Below are positions 8,727 through 17,126 of a stretch of DNA of 24,544 nucleotides, piece after piece. The translations under genes and the position numbers were made by a program. Source of the DNA: Bacteroidales bacterium (GTDB lineage Bacteria; Bacteroidota; Bacteroidia; Bacteroidales; UBA932); contig JALOCI010000041.1 of NCBI GenBank assembly GCA_023227835.1, positions 1 to 24,544 of the forward strand, in the 5' to 3' direction. Position 1 is the stretch's first letter, and the number at the start of each line of letters is the position of its first letter. The notes beneath the pieces were generated by a model. That model was not told the origin of the DNA, did not search any database, and saw nothing but the letters and a program-made list of their open reading frames with translations.

Positions 8727-10364
8727 ATGCAGAAAATCTTTGTGCTTTTATTTTTATTTTTTGTAATATCCTGTAATTCAGCAAAAAATGAAAATGACAA
8801 GCTAAACTCTCAGATGCATTCCTGGGAAAGGTTAGTCATTGTAGATTCTGAAGCACTGCTTGACAGCCTTATGACTATAGATAAAACTATATTGTCTGAT
8901 GAGAATGAGGCCTATTATTACTTGCTGACCAGCATGGCTAAGGAGAGGAGTGGAAGGTCATTCCGGGAAAAGGATAACGAGAATATAGATAAATCGCTGG
9001 AATGGTACAGGAATCATGACATGGAGGGTGAAAATTATTGCAAGGCTCTCTTATATAAGGGAATAATCATTACAATGAGCAACAATAAAAGAGACACTAT
9101 TGCATATGAATATATCCTAAAAGCAGATTCTGTATATCAGGAGAAGCAGGTACACGATAAGTACACACTTGCCAAATGTTACGAGTACAAGAGCCGGATC
9201 CTTAAGGCACAGAATGCATACCCTCTTGCAGAGATATATCTTGGAAAAGCATTAAAAGCTACTGCGGACTTAAATGATTCGATAGGTATATTAAGGTTGA
9301 AGACCAGGCTTTTCAGATTATACCTCTCTATGGGAAAGCTCACAAAAGCGTTTCAGAATATATCTGAATTCCAGTTCGAACAGAGCGCATCTCCATTGAT
9401 TCAATACGAGTTAAGCAACGCTTTTTATTTGTTTTACAGTAGTGCCAAGGATAGTGAGATGGCTGTCACTTACCTTAAGAGAATGATCGAGATTGCAAGG
9501 AGATATGACCTTAAGGATATTGATTATGCTAATCTTAATTACAGGCTTGCAATATTTTACGAACAACACGGACCTAAGGACAGTGCTAACATTTTTTATT
9601 TGAAAGCTCTGGATGAAACCAAGGACTCCCTCACCAGTCAAGCGGCAACATATTTTTCTAAGTATGCTTACTTCCTTGAAAAGAGTGACAGGCATGATAT
9701 GGCCTATAAATATCAAAAAGAGGCATTTGACAGGTTGAGAAGGTACTCATCCAGAAATTCGCACCAAAAATTACTGGAGATAGACAATAAGAGTGAACTG
9801 ATAAAACTTTCTGCAAAATTGGACAAAGCGGAGAAATATTATATTTATATGGTTTCCCTGGCAGTCATTCTCTTTCTGCTAATTATATATCTGCTTTTCA
9901 GGAACAGATTCCTTAAAAATTCAAACATCAGTGCAGCAGATACAGAGAGCAAGGATTGGCTTATAGCTGAGATCAGCAAGGCAAATTCCTCTGCAATGCC
10001 TCGTTTTATTGAGGAGGTTTTTGATGAGTCCGAGAGATGCCGCCGCCACAATCCGGAGTTTGCAGATAAAATCCAGAAATCAGTAAAATCTGCAAGGGAT
10101 GAGATGAAGACTCAGTATGCACTTATTGTTGATGATCAGAGATTTGTATCTGCGTTCCCTTATGTCGGTTTTCTTAAACCTATTTGCTCTCCGATTGATA
10201 TTCTTATGCTTGTCTTGATAAAGAGCGGCCTCACATCCAAGGAGATTGCACAAGTCCTGTCAATACAATATTCCAGTGTAAGGGCGAGAAGATCAAAAAT
10301 AAAGGATACTATTACAGAATCCGGGGATATTCCGGAAGAGTATAAGAAAGCTATGCTTTTTTAA
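8727..10364 (+). CDS. TPR-containing lipoprotein with a transmembrane segment and C-terminal LuxR-like HTH (putative membrane regulator)
   Basis: I prefer the ATG at 8727 (545 residues) over a GTG at 8694, because it places a lipoprotein signal peptide at the very N-terminus, with lipobox FVISC (Cys16). Residues about 20-365 are helical and TPR-like. A hydrophobic span at about 372-391 (MVSLAVILFLLIIYLLF) is followed by the basic RNRFLK. Residues about 500-524 (GLTSKEIAQVLSIQYSSVRARRSKIK) form a LuxR-like helix-turn-helix. The predicted layout is a periplasmic sensor, one membrane pass and a cytoplasmic DNA-binding domain, similar to membrane one-component regulators common in Bacteroidota. 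The gene lies 55 bp after ftcD and 17 bp before the PLP lyase gene, so it may control either. The ligand and target are unknown. Confidence 0.8.
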   Translation: MQKIFVLLFLFFVISCNSAKNENDKLNSQMHSWERLVIVDSEALLDSLMTIDKTILSDENEAYYYLLTSMAKERSGRSFREKDNENIDKSLEWYRNHDMEGENYCKALLYKGIIITMSNNKRDTIAYEYILKADSVYQEKQVHDKYTLAKCYEYKSRILKAQNAYPLAEIYLGKALKATADLNDSIGILRLKTRLFRLYLSMGKLTKAFQNISEFQFEQSASPLIQYELSNAFYLFYSSAKDSEMAVTYLKRMIEIARRYDLKDIDYANLNYRLAIFYEQHGPKDSANIFYLKALDETKDSLTSQAATYFSKYAYFLEKSDRHDMAYKYQKEAFDRLRRYSSRNSHQKLLEIDNKSELIKLSAKLDKAEKYYIYMVSLAVILFLLIIYLLFRNRFLKNSNISAADTESKDWLIAEISKANSSAMPRFIEEVFDESERCRRHNPEFADKIQKSVKSARDEMKTQYALIVDDQRFVSAFPYVGFLKPICSPIDILMLVLIKSGLTSKEIAQVLSIQYSSVRARRSKIKDTITESGDIPEEYKKAMLF

Positions 10365-10381
10365 ACACCCAAATATTAAGA

Positions 10382-11566
10382 ATGATGGATAACAATAAAA
10401 GCGGTTTTAATACAAAGCTGATTCACAGCGACTATTTTGAAGATCAATTCGGTAGTGCAACGGTTCCTATTTATCAGACATCCACCTTTAAATTCAAGAA
10501 TGCACAGGAGGGAGCAGACTGTTTTTCAGGCAAGAGTGATGGTTATATATATACCCGTATAGCCAACCCTACAATAAGATCTTTTGAAAAATGCATTGCC
10601 GGACTTGAGAACGGATATGACGGGATTGCAACAAGTTCCGGCATGGGTGCCGTTACATCTGTTTATATGTCGCTACTGGCTGCTGGAAGTCATATTGTAA
10701 GTTCAGATGCAGTTTACGGTCCTGCCAGGGGTGTTTTGGAGCAGGATTTCTCGCGCTTCGGGGTGGAGGCGACTTTTGTAAATACCACAAATCCGGAGAA
10801 TATAAAGGCAGCAATCAGGTCCAACACGAAGGTTCTGTATATTGAGACTCCAGCAAATCCTACAATGGACATAACTGATATATCAGAGTGTTCCAGAATT
10901 GCTAAGGAGCATGGGTTAATACTGGTAGTAGACAATACATTCAGCTCCCCGTATATTCAAAGACCGCTCGATTTGGGTGCCGATGTGGTTTTACACTCAA
11001 TTACAAAGTTCATCAACGGACATGCCGATATAGTCGGTGGCGTGATTGTGACAAAAGAGAAGGATTTATACAAGAAGATAAGACACTCAATGGTCTACAT
11101 GGGGTGTAATATGGATCCTACCCAGGCTTATATGGTTTTGAGAGGGGTCAAGACTCTCGCCATAAGAGTGGACAGGGCTCAGGAAAATGCAATGAAAGTG
11201 GCGGAATTTCTTGAGAAGCATCCTAAGATCTCCTGGATTAAATATCCCGGACTACCATCTCATCCCCAGTATGAGCTTGCAAAAAAACAGATGTCCGGGC
11301 CAGGTTCTATGATGAGTTTTGGAATAAAGGGTGGTGTTGAGTCCGGAAGAAGATTAATGGACAATGTACGGCTCGCATTACTGGCCGTGTCATTGGGAGG
11401 TGTAGAAACATTGATTCAGCACCCGGCTTCCATGACACATGCAGCGGTCAGCAGCGCGGACAAGCTTGCTGCAGGAATTACTGATGATCTTGTGAGATTC
11501 TCGGTAGGTATAGAGAATGTTGAGGATATAATCGCAGATCTTAGTCAGGCTCTGGAGAAGATATAA
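10382..11566 (+). CDS. PLP-dependent Cys/Met metabolism enzyme (methionine gamma-lyase/cystathionine lyase-like)
   Basis: A 394-residue enzyme of the Cys/Met metabolism PLP family (methionine gamma-lyase, cystathionine lyases and synthases). Visible features are the N-terminal VPIYQTSTF, the YTRIANPT phosphate-site loop, SSGMGA, Asp184 in VVDNTF, and the PLP lysine Lys209 in HSITKFINGHADIVGG. In classical methionine gamma-lyases the loop after the active-site tyrosine reads YGC; here it is Tyr112-Gly-Pro114, so the cysteine linked to methionine specificity is absent. Elimination on methionine, homocysteine or cystathionine, or a synthase reaction, all remain possible. ATG codons at 10382 and 10385 are both usable. 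It is the last gene of the plus-strand run and ends at a strong terminator. Confidence 0.88.
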   Translation: MMDNNKSGFNTKLIHSDYFEDQFGSATVPIYQTSTFKFKNAQEGADCFSGKSDGYIYTRIANPTIRSFEKCIAGLENGYDGIATSSGMGAVTSVYMSLLAAGSHIVSSDAVYGPARGVLEQDFSRFGVEATFVNTTNPENIKAAIRSNTKVLYIETPANPTMDITDISECSRIAKEHGLILVVDNTFSSPYIQRPLDLGADVVLHSITKFINGHADIVGGVIVTKEKDLYKKIRHSMVYMGCNMDPTQAYMVLRGVKTLAIRVDRAQENAMKVAEFLEKHPKISWIKYPGLPSHPQYELAKKQMSGPGSMMSFGIKGGVESGRRLMDNVRLALLAVSLGGVETLIQHPASMTHAAVSSADKLAAGITDDLVRFSVGIENVEDIIADLSQALEKI

Positions 11567-11583
11567 GGACATAAAAAGACATG

Positions 11584-11616
11584 AAAAAGGCTGCCTGTAA
11601 TCAAGGCAGCCTTTTT
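11584..11616. terminator. Bidirectional terminator between the PLP enzyme gene and nifJ
   Basis: AAAAAGGCTGCCT (11584-11596), a 7-nt loop, and AGGCAGCCTTTTT (11604-11616) form a perfect 13-bp stem with A-run and T-run flanks. It serves the plus-strand PLP enzyme gene and, read on the minus strand, nifJ, which ends at 11635. Confidence 0.92.
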
Positions 11617-11634
11617 TGCTATATGTCGGCAAGA

Positions 11635-14600
11635 TTATACTCCTGCAAGTTTCTTGTAAGAATTATACCTCCATTTTGCATACTCTTCAGTGAGTCTGAA
11701 TAACTCCTCTGATTCCTGTGGGAAAGTCTTGGCAAGAGAGCTGTAACGCACCTCTCCTTTGAGGAATTCCTGGAATTTAGTCCAGTCAGGCTCCTTGCTG
11801 TCAAGGGAGAAAGGATTTTTACCTTCAGCCTCGAGAGCCGGGTTAAACCTGTATAGATGCCAGTAACCACATTCCACAGCCATCTTCTCCTCTTTCTGAG
11901 AAGCACCCATGCCATGTTTCAGGCCATGGTTGATACAAGGTGAGTAAGCAATGATAAGAGATGGTCCGTCATAAGCCTCAGCCTCTTTCAACACATTGAA
12001 GAGCTGATTGTGGCTTGCACCCATTGCAACCTGTGCAACGTATACATAACCGTAGCTCATGGCCATCATTCCAAGATCTTTCTTGCGGACTCTCTTTCCT
12101 GATGTTGCAAATTTGGCAACAGCACCTGCAGGTGTTGATTTTGAAGATTGTCCTCCGGTGTTTGAGTAAACCTCTGTGTCAAGCACAAGTACATTGACAT
12201 TTTCTCCGGATGCAAGGACATGGTCAAGTCCGCCGTATCCTATGTCGTATGCCCATCCGTCACCGCCGAAGATCCATTGAGAACGTGCGACCATGAAATC
12301 TTTCAAAGATGTGAGCTCCTTGCAAATGTCGCATTTGCATGTTGAAATAAGAGGTAAAAGCTTATCGGCAACCTCTCTGCTTCCTGCAGCGTCATTTCTT
12401 TTAGAGATCCACTCGCCGAACAAAACTTTCATTTCAGCAGAACATGAGTCGCATTCAAGACCGTCAGCCATAAGCTTGGCAACCCTGTCACGTACCCTTT
12501 CTGCTCCCATATACATACCCAAACCGAATTCAGCATTGTCTTCAAAAAGTGAGTTTGCCCATGAAGGACCATTACCGTCTTTGTTGGTAGTGTAAGGGGA
12601 TGCAGGGAAAGAACCTCCGTAAATAGATGAGCAACCGGTGGCGTTGGCTATCATCATGTGATCTCCGAACAGCTGAGTTACAGCTTTTACATAAGGAGTC
12701 TCACCACATCCGGCGCATGCTCCCGAGAACTCAAACAGTGGCTGTGAGAACATAAGGTTCTTGACATTCTGTGTCTTAGGCTGAACTGTATCTTTATACC
12801 CGATAACAGAGTGCAGATAATCAAAGTTCTCCTGCTCGTGCATTTGGGTCTCGATAGGTTTCATAACAAGTGCCTTTGTCTTGGCAGGACATACATCAGC
12901 ACAGTTACCGCAGCCTGTACAATCGAGTACAGATACTTGAATGGTAAAGCTGTGTTCTTTGAATGCTCCGTTTCCGGTTACTTTCTTAATGCCGGCAGGA
13001 GCCGAAGCCTGCTCTTCAGCAGTCATAAGGAAAGGACGAATTGCAGCGTGAGGACAAACATAAGCACACTGATTACACTGAATACAGTTTTCACTCTGCC
13101 ATTCAGGTACGTGGACTGCAATACCTCTTTTTTCATAAGCGGCAGTTCCGGCAGGGATTGTCCCATCTTCCAGATGCAAGAAAGCACTTACAGGAAGATC
13201 GTTTCCATTCTGTGCATTTACAGGATCGGCAACATTTCTTACCCAATCCGGAGCGAGTCTGTCAAAGTTTGAAGGACGGAATTTTGCCGAGAGGTTCTTC
13301 CATTCACACGGAATCTCAACCTGAACATATTCTGCGCCTCTTTCGATGGCAGCATAGTTCATCTTAAGAATACTTTCACCTTTTCTGCCGTATGATTTTT
13401 CGGCAGCTTTCTTCATCTCCTTAACTGCTTGCTCGTAAGGAACAATGTCCGCTATTTTGAAGAAGGCTGACTGTAGAATAGTATTTGTCCTGTTCCCGAG
13501 ACCAATCTCTTCGGCAATGCTTGTTGCATTAATAATGTATAGCTTGAGCTCTTTCTTTGCTATTGTGGCTTTTATAAAATCAGGCAACTTTTCTTTTGTC
13601 TCCTCTGCAGACCAGAGTGTGTTCAGAAGCAATGTGCCTCCCTTCTTTATACCTTTCAGAATGTCGTATTTGTGAAGGTAAGATGTTACGTGGCATGCAA
13701 CAAAATCAGGTGTTGAAACCAGATATGGAGACTGAATCGGAGAATCGCCAAACCTCAGGTGAGAACAGGTGTATCCGCCTGATTTCTTTGAGTCGTAGTC
13801 AAAATATGCCTGAACATATTTAGGAGTGGTTTCACCTATAATCTTGATTGTATTTTTATTTGCACCTACAGTACCATCTGAGCCGAGTCCGTAGAATTTG
13901 CACTCTTTAACGCCTGGTTTTGCAAGACTTATCTCCTCTTTAACAGGAAGAGATTTGAAGCTGATATCATCGACTATACCAATTGTAAAGCCGTTCTTAG
14001 GCTCTTTGAGCTTGAGGTTTTCAAATACTGATATGATCTGTGCAGGGCTTGTATCTTTTGATGAAAGACCATAACGTCCGCCAACAATAAGAGGCATCTT
14101 TCCACCCTTGTCGGTAATTACCGATTTAACATCGAGGTAGAGTGGCTCTCCTGTAGAACCCGGCTCTTTTGTTCTGTCGAGAACAGCAATTTTCTTAACG
14201 CTCTTAGGTAATACTCTGAAGAAATACTTGGCAGAGAATGGCCTGTACAGACGAACTGTAAGAAGTCCGACTTTTTCCCCTTTTTCTTTGAGGTGATCGA
14301 TTGTCTCTTTAATCGTCTCGCAAACCGAGCCCATGGCAATGATGATATTCTCGGCTTCAGGATCTCCATAGTAGTCGAAAGGAAGATAGTGACGGCCTGT
14401 CAGTTCGCTGATTTCTCCCATATATCTGGCAACGATATCAGGCACTGCATCGTAATACGGATTGCAAGCCTCTCTTGCCTGGAAGAATACGTCAGGATTC
14501 TGGGCAGTACCCTTTGTTACAGGTTTGTTAGGATTAAGTGCTCTGTTTCTGAATGAAGCAAGAGACTTGTCGCTGATCATATCCTTGAGGGCATCCGGAT

Positions 14601-15165
14601 CCAGAGCCTCAATTTTTTGTATTTCGTGAGAAGTTCTGAAACCATCAAAAAAGTGTACAAAAGGAATTCTTGACTTGAGTGTTGACAGATGTGCAACGGC
14701 ACCTAAATCCATTGCTTCCTGAACACTGCTTGAAGCGATCATAGAAAAACCAGTCTGTCTGGTAGCCATTACATCGGAATGGTCTCCAAAAATGGATAAC
14801 GCCTGAGCAGCTAAAGTCCTGGCAGATACGTGGAAAACTGTCGGAAGCATCTCTCCCGCTATTTTGTACATGTTTGGGATCATCAGAAGTAAACCTTGAG
14901 ATGCTGTAAATGTTGTGGCCAGTACACCCGCCTGGAGTGCTCCGTGCAGAGCACCTGCTGCTCCGCCCTCACTTTGCATTTCAACGACCTTCACATTTTC
15001 TCCGAAAAGGTTCTTCTTCCCGAAGGCATTCCATTCATCCACATATTCCGCCATTGTAGATGATGGAGTGATAGGGTAGATTGCTGCAAGTTCGCTGAAA
15101 AGGTAGGCAACGTGTGCTGCGGCGTAGTTACCATCACAGGTAATGAATTTTTTTTCCTTTGCCAT
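11635..15165 (-). CDS. nifJ: Pyruvate:ferredoxin (flavodoxin) oxidoreductase, single-chain
   Basis: It oxidatively decarboxylates pyruvate to acetyl-CoA and CO2 and reduces ferredoxin, a central reaction of anaerobic fermentation. At 1176 residues it is a normal homodimer-type, single-chain PFOR. Domain I opens with YPITPSSTMAE (30-40). The ferredoxin domain holds two 4Fe-4S motifs, CIQCNQCAYVCP (694-705) and CTGCGNCADVCP (749-760). CAGCG (817-821) belongs to the proximal cluster. The TPP-binding region has GDGW at 968-971 and then EVYSNTGGQSS. It is a single-gene unit ending in a shared terminator. The likely promoter lies over 200 bp upstream, leaving a long leader. Confidence 0.97.
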   Translation of the reverse strand: MAKEKKFITCDGNYAAAHVAYLFSELAAIYPITPSSTMAEYVDEWNAFGKKNLFGENVKVVEMQSEGGAAGALHGALQAGVLATTFTASQGLLLMIPNMYKIAGEMLPTVFHVSARTLAAQALSIFGDHSDVMATRQTGFSMIASSSVQEAMDLGAVAHLSTLKSRIPFVHFFDGFRTSHEIQKIEALDPDALKDMISDKSLASFRNRALNPNKPVTKGTAQNPDVFFQAREACNPYYDAVPDIVARYMGEISELTGRHYLPFDYYGDPEAENIIIAMGSVCETIKETIDHLKEKGEKVGLLTVRLYRPFSAKYFFRVLPKSVKKIAVLDRTKEPGSTGEPLYLDVKSVITDKGGKMPLIVGGRYGLSSKDTSPAQIISVFENLKLKEPKNGFTIGIVDDISFKSLPVKEEISLAKPGVKECKFYGLGSDGTVGANKNTIKIIGETTPKYVQAYFDYDSKKSGGYTCSHLRFGDSPIQSPYLVSTPDFVACHVTSYLHKYDILKGIKKGGTLLLNTLWSAEETKEKLPDFIKATIAKKELKLYIINATSIAEEIGLGNRTNTILQSAFFKIADIVPYEQAVKEMKKAAEKSYGRKGESILKMNYAAIERGAEYVQVEIPCEWKNLSAKFRPSNFDRLAPDWVRNVADPVNAQNGNDLPVSAFLHLEDGTIPAGTAAYEKRGIAVHVPEWQSENCIQCNQCAYVCPHAAIRPFLMTAEEQASAPAGIKKVTGNGAFKEHSFTIQVSVLDCTGCGNCADVCPAKTKALVMKPIETQMHEQENFDYLHSVIGYKDTVQPKTQNVKNLMFSQPLFEFSGACAGCGETPYVKAVTQLFGDHMMIANATGCSSIYGGSFPASPYTTNKDGNGPSWANSLFEDNAEFGLGMYMGAERVRDRVAKLMADGLECDSCSAEMKVLFGEWISKRNDAAGSREVADKLLPLISTCKCDICKELTSLKDFMVARSQWIFGGDGWAYDIGYGGLDHVLASGENVNVLVLDTEVYSNTGGQSSKSTPAGAVAKFATSGKRVRKKDLGMMAMSYGYVYVAQVAMGASHNQLFNVLKEAEAYDGPSLIIAYSPCINHGLKHGMGASQKEEKMAVECGYWHLYRFNPALEAEGKNPFSLDSKEPDWTKFQEFLKGEVRYSSLAKTFPQESEELFRLTEEYAKWRYNSYKKLAGV

Positions 15166-15272
15166 AGCTGTTTTATTTTATTTATAAAGATTTTTAATAT
15201 AAATGAATTTCAATTTGAACGTAGTGTAAAAAAATCAAAATGGCCGGTAATAAAATATATTACAGACCAAGG

Positions 15273-15380
15273 TTATATCTTCAACATATTGATTGTGGTA
15301 AAGTCCCTTACAGAGGACTTTACCGATATGAGTTCTGTCTCTAGCTCGAACTCCTTTATGGTTTGAATAGGTTTTAGCAT
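15273..15380 (-). CDS. Possible 35-residue leader ORF upstream of nifJ
   Basis: On the minus strand an ATG at 15380 opens 35 codons ending in TAA at 15275-15273. The peptide begins MLKPIQTIKEFELETEL and is mixed-charge, with no signal peptide or hydrophobic segment. The ATG lies only about 15 nt after a TATTTTTG box, and the ORF spans the 10-bp inverted repeat. It matches no family I know. It could be a short regulatory leader peptide, or simply a chance ORF in the nifJ 5' leader. Confidence 0.22.
   Translation of the reverse strand: MLKPIQTIKEFELETELISVKSSVRDFTTINMLKI
15297..15324. repeat. Perfect 10-bp inverted repeat in the nifJ leader
   Basis: GGTAAAGTCC (15297-15306) and GGACTTTACC (15315-15324) are exact reverse complements separated by 8 nt. 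Neither side has a T-run, so it is not a standard terminator. It could be an operator or an RNA hairpin in the nifJ leader. Confidence 0.7.
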
Positions 15381-15394
15381 TTTATATACTTTTA

Positions 15395-15402
15395 CAAAAA
15401 TA
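15395..15402 (-). promoter_or_regulatory. Candidate nifJ promoter
   Basis: On the minus strand TATTTTTG fits TAnnTTTG, with a TTTA at 15425-15422 exactly 19 bp upstream, close to the -33 TTTG. It is the best box I found upstream of nifJ and would give a leader of about 220 nt. Confidence 0.35.
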
Positions 15403-15472
15403 ATCAAAAAAATCCAGATACTAAAGTTTATTTTAGCTAATTTCATGCCATCAAATCAACAAGAAAACAGAG

Positions 15473-16168
15473 ATGAAAAATTGGTTATTAGTTTTAGTTT
15501 TTATCACAATTCAACTGCCACTATCTGCTCAGGATGGTGTGTTAAGGGTACGGGACGGCAAGATTGTTGACAGCGAGGCTTTCTTGAAGAGCAGATACGC
15601 AATGCCTGTATTTAGCAACGGGAAAATTATCCTTAAGGATAAAATGACTTATAACGGAAAATTCAACATTGATAATTGTTCGCAGACCTTAAGAATGTTG
15701 GATGAAAAAGGGGATACTCTGGCCGTCGCCTCAGAAAACATTGTAGTATCCATGAGTGCCGGAAGTTATCTTTTTTATAAGATTAAGAACAGATATGTAC
15801 AAATACTGGACACTGACGGGAAATACAGCCTGGGTCTTACAAAGCAGGTGACTTTCGGGAGAAAGGCTCTTACCGGTGCGTTCGGCATGTCTGATGATGT
15901 GGCTATGATGGATAATGTTGTCTCAACAGAAGACAATTTTTATTATCAGATAGAAAAGGGGCTGTGGTCAGGTTCTGTCCCGTTCAACTATAGAGAAATA
16001 GTATATATAGTAAGCAAGGGGCGGCTTTACTCTTTCACAAATTCAACTCTGAAAAAGTTCTTTCCCGATAAGTATGCAGATATAGAGAAATATATAAAAG
16101 AGCAGAAACTGGACATCTCTAAAAGAGAGGATGCGTCTCTGCTCTATAAATTCGTAATACGTCAATGA
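15473..16168 (+). CDS. Hypothetical secreted protein
   Basis: A 231-residue protein I do not recognise. The first ~20 residues (MKNWLLVLVFITIQLPLSAQ) look like a cleavable signal peptide, with probable cleavage after LSA. The rest is soluble, rich in aromatic and charged residues, and has no transmembrane segment or cysteine cluster. The repeated short beta-rich stretches (RVRDGKIVDSEAFL, GKIILKDKMTYNG, RYVQILDTDGKY) suggest a periplasmic or surface beta-structured protein. It is a single-gene unit, divergent from nifJ and convergent with fabD, with only 7 bp between the two stops and no terminator hairpin between them. No function can be assigned. Confidence 0.75.
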   Translation: MKNWLLVLVFITIQLPLSAQDGVLRVRDGKIVDSEAFLKSRYAMPVFSNGKIILKDKMTYNGKFNIDNCSQTLRMLDEKGDTLAVASENIVVSMSAGSYLFYKIKNRYVQILDTDGKYSLGLTKQVTFGRKALTGAFGMSDDVAMMDNVVSTEDNFYYQIEKGLWSGSVPFNYREIVYIVSKGRLYSFTNSTLKKFFPDKYADIEKYIKEQKLDISKREDASLLYKFVIRQ

Positions 16169-16175
16169 TTACCTT

Positions 16176-17051
16176 CTATTGATATCCGTTTGTTATGCTT
16201 TCCGGCAGGATTTTTTTAATCATGTTTTGAAGAACATTGCCGGGGCCAAGTTCGACAAACTCCCTTCCACCGTCGTGCCACATATTCTCTACGCTCTGTC
16301 TCCATCTTACGGGAGCAGTTAATTGCAGAATGAGATTCTCTTTAATCTCTTCAGGAAGAGTATGAGGCTTTGCATCTACATTCTGATATATCGGGCAGAT
16401 AGGTTTGCTGAAGGTTGTAGAGCCAATTGCAGCCGCCAATTCCTGTCTTGCAGGTTCCATTAGTGGTGAGTGGAAAGCTCCGCCAACAGCCAGTATGAGA
16501 GCTCTCTTTGCTCCGGCAGCCTTAAGCGATTCACATGCCTGATTTATTGCTGAAACAGAGCCTGATATGACAAGCTGACCGTTTGTATTATAGTTTGCTG
16601 GAACAACTATTCCCTGAGTTTCTGCACACACTTTTTCCACAGTAGCGTCATCAAGCCCGAGAATGGCGGCCATTGTTGACGGCTCAAGCTCACAAGCCTT
16701 TTGCATTGCTTTCGCCCTTGCAGATACCAGACGTAATCCGTCCTCGAAGGTTAATGATTTTGCTGCCACGAGAGCGGAAAACTCACCAAGGGAGTGGCCT
16801 GCCACCATTTGAGGTGTAAAGTCGTTATGGCAGATTGATAATATTACAGAGTGGATAAAAATTGCCGGTTGAGTTACCTTTGTTTGTTTGAGTTCATCGT
16901 CACTTCCCTCGAACATGATCTTTGTAATACTAAATCCGAGGATATCATCAGCTTTCTCAAAAAGTTCCCTGGCCTGAGGATAAGAGTTGTAAAGTTCCTT
17001 ACCCATGCCACTGAACTGTGCCCCTTGTCCGGGGAAAACAAATGCTTTCAT
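16176..17051 (-). CDS. fabD: Malonyl-CoA:acyl-carrier-protein transacylase
   Basis: It moves malonyl groups from CoA to acyl carrier protein to supply fatty-acid elongation. I chose the ATG at 17051 (291 residues, MKAFVFPGQGAQ) rather than a longer frame from 17075, because family proteins start just before the FPGQGAQ motif and the promoter box lies at 17080-17073. The nucleophile is Ser87 in GHSLGE (85-90). The catalytic histidine is His194 in GAFHSPLM. VISGS and the C-terminal ELGPGNVLQNMIK are also typical. It is monocistronic, not in a fab cluster, and diverges from tRNA-Arg. The leader is short, about 15-20 nt. Confidence 0.95.
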   Translation of the reverse strand: MKAFVFPGQGAQFSGMGKELYNSYPQARELFEKADDILGFSITKIMFEGSDDELKQTKVTQPAIFIHSVILSICHNDFTPQMVAGHSLGEFSALVAAKSLTFEDGLRLVSARAKAMQKACELEPSTMAAILGLDDATVEKVCAETQGIVVPANYNTNGQLVISGSVSAINQACESLKAAGAKRALILAVGGAFHSPLMEPARQELAAAIGSTTFSKPICPIYQNVDAKPHTLPEEIKENLILQLTAPVRWRQSVENMWHDGGREFVELGPGNVLQNMIKKILPESITNGYQ

Positions 17052-17067
17052 AGAAAATAAATTATTA

Positions 17068-17118
17068 AGCAGCAAAGATACATTTTTTAATCAATATTAA
17101 AATTGTACCTTTGCTGCT
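17068..17118. promoter_or_regulatory. Mirror-image divergent promoters of fabD and tRNA-Arg
   Basis: The minus-strand box TATCTTTG (17080-17073) faces fabD and the plus-strand box TACCTTTG (17106-17113) faces tRNA-Arg. Both fit TAnnTTTG. Each lies in an arm of a 15-bp inverted repeat (17068-17082 and 17104-17118) with one mismatch. The 21-bp centre is almost pure A/T, so any -33 elements would have to overlap there. Confidence 0.7.
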
Positions 17119-17126
17119 CAATACAA

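Larger units (their letters stand above)
15166..15472. other. Intergenic region between nifJ and a divergent secreted-protein gene
   Basis: This is 307 bp of AT-rich sequence. It holds a candidate minus-strand promoter (15402-15395), a perfect 10-bp inverted repeat (15297-15324) and a possible 35-codon minus-strand ORF (15380-15273). I found no convincing -7 box for the plus-strand gene at 15473. Confidence 0.6.

Noticed and set aside
15297..15324. The 10-bp inverted repeat as a terminator
   Set aside because: There is no T-run on either strand and no gene ends nearby; it fits an operator or leader hairpin better.
15112..15366. Plus-strand ORF of 84 codons upstream of the secreted-protein gene
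   Set aside because: It overlaps the start of nifJ on the opposite strand and crosses an AT-rich leader; there is no family resemblance or start context.
17052..17075. Longer N-terminus for fabD
   Set aside because: The extra eight residues are not seen in FabD proteins, and the extension overlaps the -7 box; the ATG at 17051 directly precedes the conserved FPGQGAQ motif.
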